From Adineta steineri (lineage: Eukaryota; Rotifera; Eurotatoria; Adinetida; Adinetidae), in NCBI GenBank assembly GCA_905250115.1, contig CAJNOI010000030.1, positions 645,054-709,053 of the forward strand: DNA of 64,000 bases, in the 5' to 3' direction. The position numbers and the translations under genes are program-made. Below the pieces are notes generated by a model. It was given only the letters and a program-made list of their open reading frames with translations, searched no databases and was not told the DNA's origin. Every line of letters begins with the position of its first letter. Position 1 is the stretch's first letter. Below are positions 58,827 through 64,000 of the stretch, in pieces.

Positions 58827-61800
58827 TTACAGATTAATATGACAATAATTTTCGAGTCCACTTAATACTAAATAAGTAATCCAGAGTGAAAGAAATAGAA
58901 GACTTGATATAATACGCCATTTCATTGGACCACCTAATTCTCCTCCACCGAAACATTTCAAACGTCGTAGTAATAATATCGTTACAGCAACAGCTGCAAA
59001 TGTACAAAATAAAGTTACACTGAATGATAATGATCCTGTTTGCACTTCGAATTTTGTCTGTTTAAAATAATGATACCATGCTGATATAGCCCATGGTAAA
59101 CCAATACCCAAGAAAACATTCACAGCATTTGAACCATTGACATTTCCTACAGAACTATCAGCATATTTATCATGTTCCGCAGCTACTTTTGATGCAAATG
59201 TGTCTACAAAAAAATATCGAATATAAAAATCTGATTTGTTTAAAAATCTATTTTCATACCGGGTAATGATGTTCCTAATGCAACAAATGCAATAGCTGTC
59301 ATTGTATCTGTAAGACCAACGGTACAACCAAACTAGAGATAACAAACTATTATAAATATATATAAACAAAATAAATAAAATTTACATGTGTTGCTAAATC
59401 ACCGATAACTGCAGTAAGAAGACCAATTATAATAATTGATACAACAAAACAAACCCATCCACCACCAATACCTGATAATATATTTTTTATTAATAAAAAA
59501 AAACATTTTTCTCTAAATATAAATCTTTTACTTGTTGGTGGTACAAATGCAAATAAAAATTTCCAAAAAAATGATACAAAATGTAACATATAGTCTTTGC
59601 ATGTTGCTGGTTTATCTTCATCATCATTTGATTCACCTGATTCTACTACATCATCATCATCATCTTAACAAAAAAATAATTACGTTAAAATCTATGTTAA
59701 ATATGAAATTTCATATACCTTTTACGCTAAATGCCTGTTTAAATTGTTCTAACCATGTTGATGTACCCACAAGTATTGCTGTATTTGCTTTATATAAAGC
59801 TTTATCAACAGCATTCTTTAGAAAAATAAAGTTAAATTTAAAAAACAATAAATATAGTTTTTTTTCCTTACTTTAAATTCTTTGCTTTCATGTATACGAA
59901 CACGAATAATATTTCTTTCACCTAATTTTGGTCTACCTAATTCAGCAACTAATTTGTCGTGTTCTGTTAATACTTAAAAAGAATCCGAAAGATCATTGTT
60001 TTTTGTTTTATAAATAAAAACATACATGATTCGTCTATTGCATCACTTTCTTTAATAAGTGATGGTTCACCTAATCGAATAAGAAATGATTCATTTCGTT
60101 GATATTGATCACGATCAAGTATTTCAATTGTTATGGTTTTTCTAAATACATATATATATAATGGTAAACATAAAAGTCAAGGTTTTAATAACATTGCTTA
60201 AAGCTTGTGATGATAGAAAGATATATATATATTAATTAATGAGATTTTTTTCAGTCATTAAGTAGCAATTATAACCTATGAGTTTATTCGATATAAGACA
60301 TATGGCTAACGGACAAATAGTAGAATAACCAAGGAAATATTATATCTGCTAATTAGCAATAAGAAAGTTATATTTATATTTTCCTTCTGTTCATTCATCT
60401 GCGTTAGATAATTATAGAAGCAAACAAATTTTTATCATCTGGTAAAATCTAAAAGCAATTTTATCAAGTATCTATTGATAGTAATTATTTTCTTTAATAA
60501 TGGTTTTTATCAATCATTATTTATTAGCATATATATCTTAAATGGAAAAAATATATAAATAAAGAGACAATCTCAAGGACATTAGTTTTCTTTCATTCAG
60601 AAAATTTTAATCAACGACCATTTGTCTTTTTTTCCGAATGACAGAAACATTTGTTTTTCCTATAAATAGAGCCATTCGATATATTGAAACTTTTGTCGAC
60701 TTGAAAAAAACCTATCAATGTAATCTGACAAGCATGTCAAAGCATATAGTAGCAATAATGAAGTCTCTATATATGATTTATTTCTATGATTAGAATCGGC
60801 AAATGAAAGGTGTAAAAAAAGAGAGAAGAAATTCCTTCGGCAACGATGCAATTACTCGATCGAAGTCCGTTTAATCAATAACGAATCATATTGACATTAA
60901 ACATAGATTTAGAAGAAATACTCTTATTTAAATTAAAAACTAATACTTTTTGATCCTTCTTCTGATTTTTTTAATAACTTACTCATTTTCTTCATTTTCA
61001 AAAATAACTTCATCAGTTTTAGCTATATAATCTCTTTCATTTAAAGCTGTTTCATCTTCAGTTGTATATGGTACTCGTACACGACCACGAGCACCTGATG
61101 TTCGTAAAACTTTAATTTCAGCATGACGATCAGATTCTACAACAGTTTTTTCTTCAGTATCAAAAACAAATAAACCGGAATGATCATCATCAATAATCAT
61201 AACAGTTGCTATTGATGGTTCTGCTAATTGAACAGTTTTATCAAATGCACCCGGTGTTAAACGTCCTTGATTATCTTTTATTTTAAGATTACTTAATTTA
61301 ACCGAGAAATGTTCATCTAAAATAAACAAAATATATTGAAACAAAGAAAGAAAGAAAAAAAAATAATATTAATTAACCTTCTTCAAATATTTCATCATCA
61401 ATTATTTTCACTTGAATTTGTTTATGTGTTTCCATTGGATAAAAAATTAAAGTACCTTCAGCTGGCTCATAATCGCCTCCATGTGTTGCCGTACCATCTT
61501 CTGTCATATAATCAACATAAACTGTATTTCGTAGATTTCCATCTGTACGTACAACATGTAATGTAGCATAACCAGCATTTTCTAGAACAGTATAATGACT
61601 TGGTTCAAAATGTATTTTACTTATATGAGGTGTTGTATCGACTGCTAATGTTTGTTTTTCAGATGGATCAATTTTATCTGGTTCATGTAATTTTTCTAAT
61701 AATCTCTTTTTAACATTACCACCACCACCTCCTAAACGTTTTGTTGCTTGAATACGATAATAGGCTAGAAAAATTGAATTTAATATTTGATTTTTTGATG

Positions 61801-62990
61801 TACAAAAGATAAATACCTCGTGATTTTGGTGCACGTTCCATCATTTCAAGAGAAGCCATTTCATTTAATGCTGTCATATCATGATTGGGATATTGTTTAC
61901 GTAATTCACGCCATATCTCAATAAATTCTTGACGTTGTTGAGATTCAATCTGATCAGATAATGTTCCTGTTTCATCTAAACCACCTGTTGAACCTCCTAA
62001 TTGTTCTAATATTGAACCTGTTATAACACTACTTGTTTTCTTTCGATACATATCATTTGTACTTGGTGTTAATGAATTTCGATTTGTTCCATCTATCATA
62101 CCTTTTCCTTCTAAATCTTCACCTGATATAGGTAGAGGTGATGTTGTATGATTATCTAATTGTAAAACTTGTTTTTGTGATGTTATACGTATACGTATAA
62201 ATTGACCCACTTTTGTGTCAACAATATATGCCGAAAAGACCGTTAAAGGAAAAAATAAAAATGTTAATGTGCCTTCCCATACTTCAATGTAACCAGGAGA
62301 AATTTTTGCAACAATAGCCCATAACCATATATAAGCAAATATGGACCAAGCTGTTGTCACAAAAAATACACGTTGATGGCGTATACGACGAACTTCACCG
62401 GATGGTATTGACATAATACATATAGCAATAATAACAAATAAATTAAATGCTGCTGAACCAACAATTGTACCTGGTCCAAGATCTCCACTTTTAAAATTTT
62501 TACCAACAACTTCAATAATTGATAAAAGTATTTCAGGTGCTGATGAACCTAATGCCATTAAGGTTAAATTTGATACAGTTTCATTCCATATCGCTACTGT
62601 TGTTATTGATACTGTTCCATCAGGATTTTTTTTACGTATTTCACGTTTTTGTGAAGTTATAACTTCAATTGAAGCCATAAAACGATCTGATATAATAGCA
62701 ACACCGATAAACATATAAATAAGTGCTAATAGATAAACAATAGCACGCGAAATTCGATCACCAGTTGAAATACCTTCTTGAGGACGCCATATAGGAATAA
62801 TTATACCATCTTGTAAACTACAATTCGAATGAATTTTTGAGCATGTATTCGATGAATTAATCTTATTAGTATAATATTCAAGAGTTTTTGATTGATTAAG
62901 ATCAGTCACACCATGTACAATAAGTGGTGCAATGCTGATTGATAAAAATATACTTAGTATGGATGTTAAATAATGACAAGGATGCATCAC
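58827..62990 (-). CDS. Na+/Ca2+ exchanger (NCX / SLC8 family)
   Basis: Ten exons on the minus strand (61817-62990, 61378-61764, 60983-61316, 60026-60141, 59872-59972, 59719-59815, 59532-59663, 59386-59471, 59260-59332, 58827-59203) join in phase to about 958 residues, the usual NCX length. A signal-like N-terminus is followed by helices and the alpha-1 repeat (NETVSNLTLMALGSSAPEIL). The XIP region follows the fifth helix. The long cytosolic loop has two Calx-beta domains: CBD1 with TEDGTATHGGDYEP and later MIIDDDHSGLF, CBD2 with YTTEDETALNERDY. The second membrane half carries the alpha-2 repeat (FGCTVGLTDTMTAIAFVALGTSLPG then DTFASK). The protein exchanges about 3 Na+ for 1 Ca2+ across the plasma membrane and is regulated by Ca2+ at the Calx-beta domains. 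Acidic Ca2+-binding residues appear present in CBD1. An Asp-rich stretch (DDDDDVVESGE) in the loop is variable in the family. Confidence 0.94.
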
Positions 62991-64000
62991 GAATAAAGTA
63001 GATTAGGATGCCAAACAGGCTTACAACCTATAGCAACAATCATGATAATAATGATGAAGATAATGATGATGATGAAGAAATTGAGCAGTGCAACGCAACA
63101 TCAGACTTCTTTCTGCTTTTCTTTTCAACTTCTATAATATGAAAAAAAAAGGGAGAAGAAATTTATTTTCATCCGGAACAACGACAGCGCAACATCGTTA
63201 ACACTTAATAGAAGAAAAAAAAATACACACACACAGGAAGAATAAAAAAAAAGAAGAGCTTTCTCACGGTGACTATAAAACAAACAACGATAATAGATCG
63301 AGAATTCAATCACCAAACATCATCCATACCATAATTTTTCCTACCATGTAATTGATTCAATTACAGATATAAACACATGACATACATAACACATTACTAA
63401 ATCCGCCAAAGAACTTACCTCTTTTTATTTCCTAGCGATTTTCTTTTGCTTCTCATACTATCTAACTATCTTTCTCTCTCTCTCTCTCAATGGTGTTCAT
63501 CTGGGGATTATCTCAATGCCTACCAGTTCTCTGTTTACGCCCGCCGACTCGAACTTATATTATCGTTGTAGTAGTAGTAGTAGTAGAGTAGTGCGTGTGT
63601 GTGCACGCGCTCCAATAGACACTCAGATATATATATATATAAAGATATATATATATATATATACATAAAAAGAAGAAACAAACAACTTTCGCTGTCGAAT
63701 ATAATATATAGTGAGACGATAGTGAATGCACACACACATATAATAATCATCGACAAAAATATAATACTGATCTCATGCTGCTTACGTTTTCTAACAAATG
63801 TTGCACAGAGAACAACAAAAACAAAACCACTAATGTTCTTGTTATAGTAGCAATAGTAGGAGAAAAAACTATAGTTATCTACCATTTAGATGCTCTTATA
63901 TCCAATTGTATGTCGAAAGGAATATAACCGAAAACAACATCGTCGATGTCGCTAGAAAGAAACTAAGCGAAGAAACCTGTCTGTTTCCTATTTCCATGCA
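62991..64000. other. Upstream region of the exchanger with microsatellites
   Basis: No coding exon seen. It includes a run of GATGAT-like triplets around 63040-63080, a (CT)n tract near 63473-63488, a (GTA/TAG)n tract at about 63567-63588 and a long (AT)n tract at about 63627-63661. Likely the 5' untranslated region and promoter side of the exchanger gene. Open frames here come from repeats. Confidence 0.5.
63567..63661. repeat. Microsatellites: (TAG)n followed by (AT)n
   Basis: About seven TAG/GTA units at 63567-63588, then a short GT/GC-rich link (gtgtgtgtgcacgcgc), then (AT)n interrupted once by 'aaag' to 63661. Such alternating purine-pyrimidine sequence is polymorphic and may affect assembly. 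Confidence 0.85.

Noticed and set aside
63535-63885. Open frames over the microsatellites upstream of the exchanger
   Set aside because: Tyr/Ile/Thr repeats are translations of (AT)n and (TAG)n; no coding evidence.

Overview
This 64 kb window is AT-rich animal genomic DNA with dense genes, many short introns (mostly 50-100 nt, canonical GT-AG) and short intergenic spacers. Metazoan orthologues such as exportin-7, S6 kinase, SS18, an NCX-type Na/Ca exchanger, GalNAc transferase, STPG2 and Rap1GAP make it an animal. Two long intronless genes joining a mono-ADP-ribosyltransferase domain to kinesin-light-chain-like TPRs, plus a decayed Penelope-like (Athena-type) reverse transcriptase remnant, point to a bdelloid rotifer (Rotaria or Adineta type). 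That assignment is inference, not proof. Two runs of N (2012-2111 and 37649-37658) show it is a draft scaffold.

Layout. 0.7-2.0 kb: 5' part of an ABCB-type transporter cut by a gap. 2.2-2.65 kb: 3' end of another, unidentified gene. 3.4-4.15 kb (-): coilin-like protein with three 26-residue repeats. 5.0-5.9 kb: orphan with a KH-like segment. 7.15-7.8 kb: stefin-type cystatin. 7.8-12.7 kb: gene-free stretch with the Penelope remnant. 12.7-17.6 kb: exportin-7. 17.7-18.5 kb: small PNRC/decapping-enhancer-like gene with a hAT-like MITE in its only intron. 20.7-22.0 kb: kinesin motor without a tail. 22.9-24.8 and 35.9-37.9 kb: the two ART-TPR paralogues. 25.2-29.0 kb (-): STPG2, with a secreted-protein gene nested on the opposite strand in one intron. 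29.8-32.8 kb: ribosomal protein S6 kinase. 33.9-34.9 kb (-): NHL-repeat pseudogene. 42.3-46.3 kb: Rap1GAP. 47.0-50.5 kb (-): polypeptide GalNAc transferase. 50.6-51.1 kb (-): small unknown gene. 52.2-53.4 kb (-): alpha/beta hydrolase-fold protein without the usual serine. 54.5-56.4 kb: SS18. 57.5-58.1 kb: G-protein gamma. 58.8-63.0 kb (-): Na+/Ca2+ exchanger.

The genes are a normal eukaryotic mixture and form no operon. The points most worth checking are: (1) an apparent 2-nt microexon in S6 kinase that splits the codons of the catalytic Arg-Asp; (2) a duplicated, equal-length (204 nt), phase-matched alternative cassette in the catalytic domain of the GalNAc transferase, followed downstream by a 14-nt microexon; and (3) the ART-TPR pair, which carries complete R-S-ExE ADP-ribosyltransferase motifs and a conserved N-terminal domain I cannot name. 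Exon boundaries were read by eye from splice sites and frame; for most multi-exon genes the exon lengths sum to an open frame, which supports them, but single-base coordinate errors are possible.
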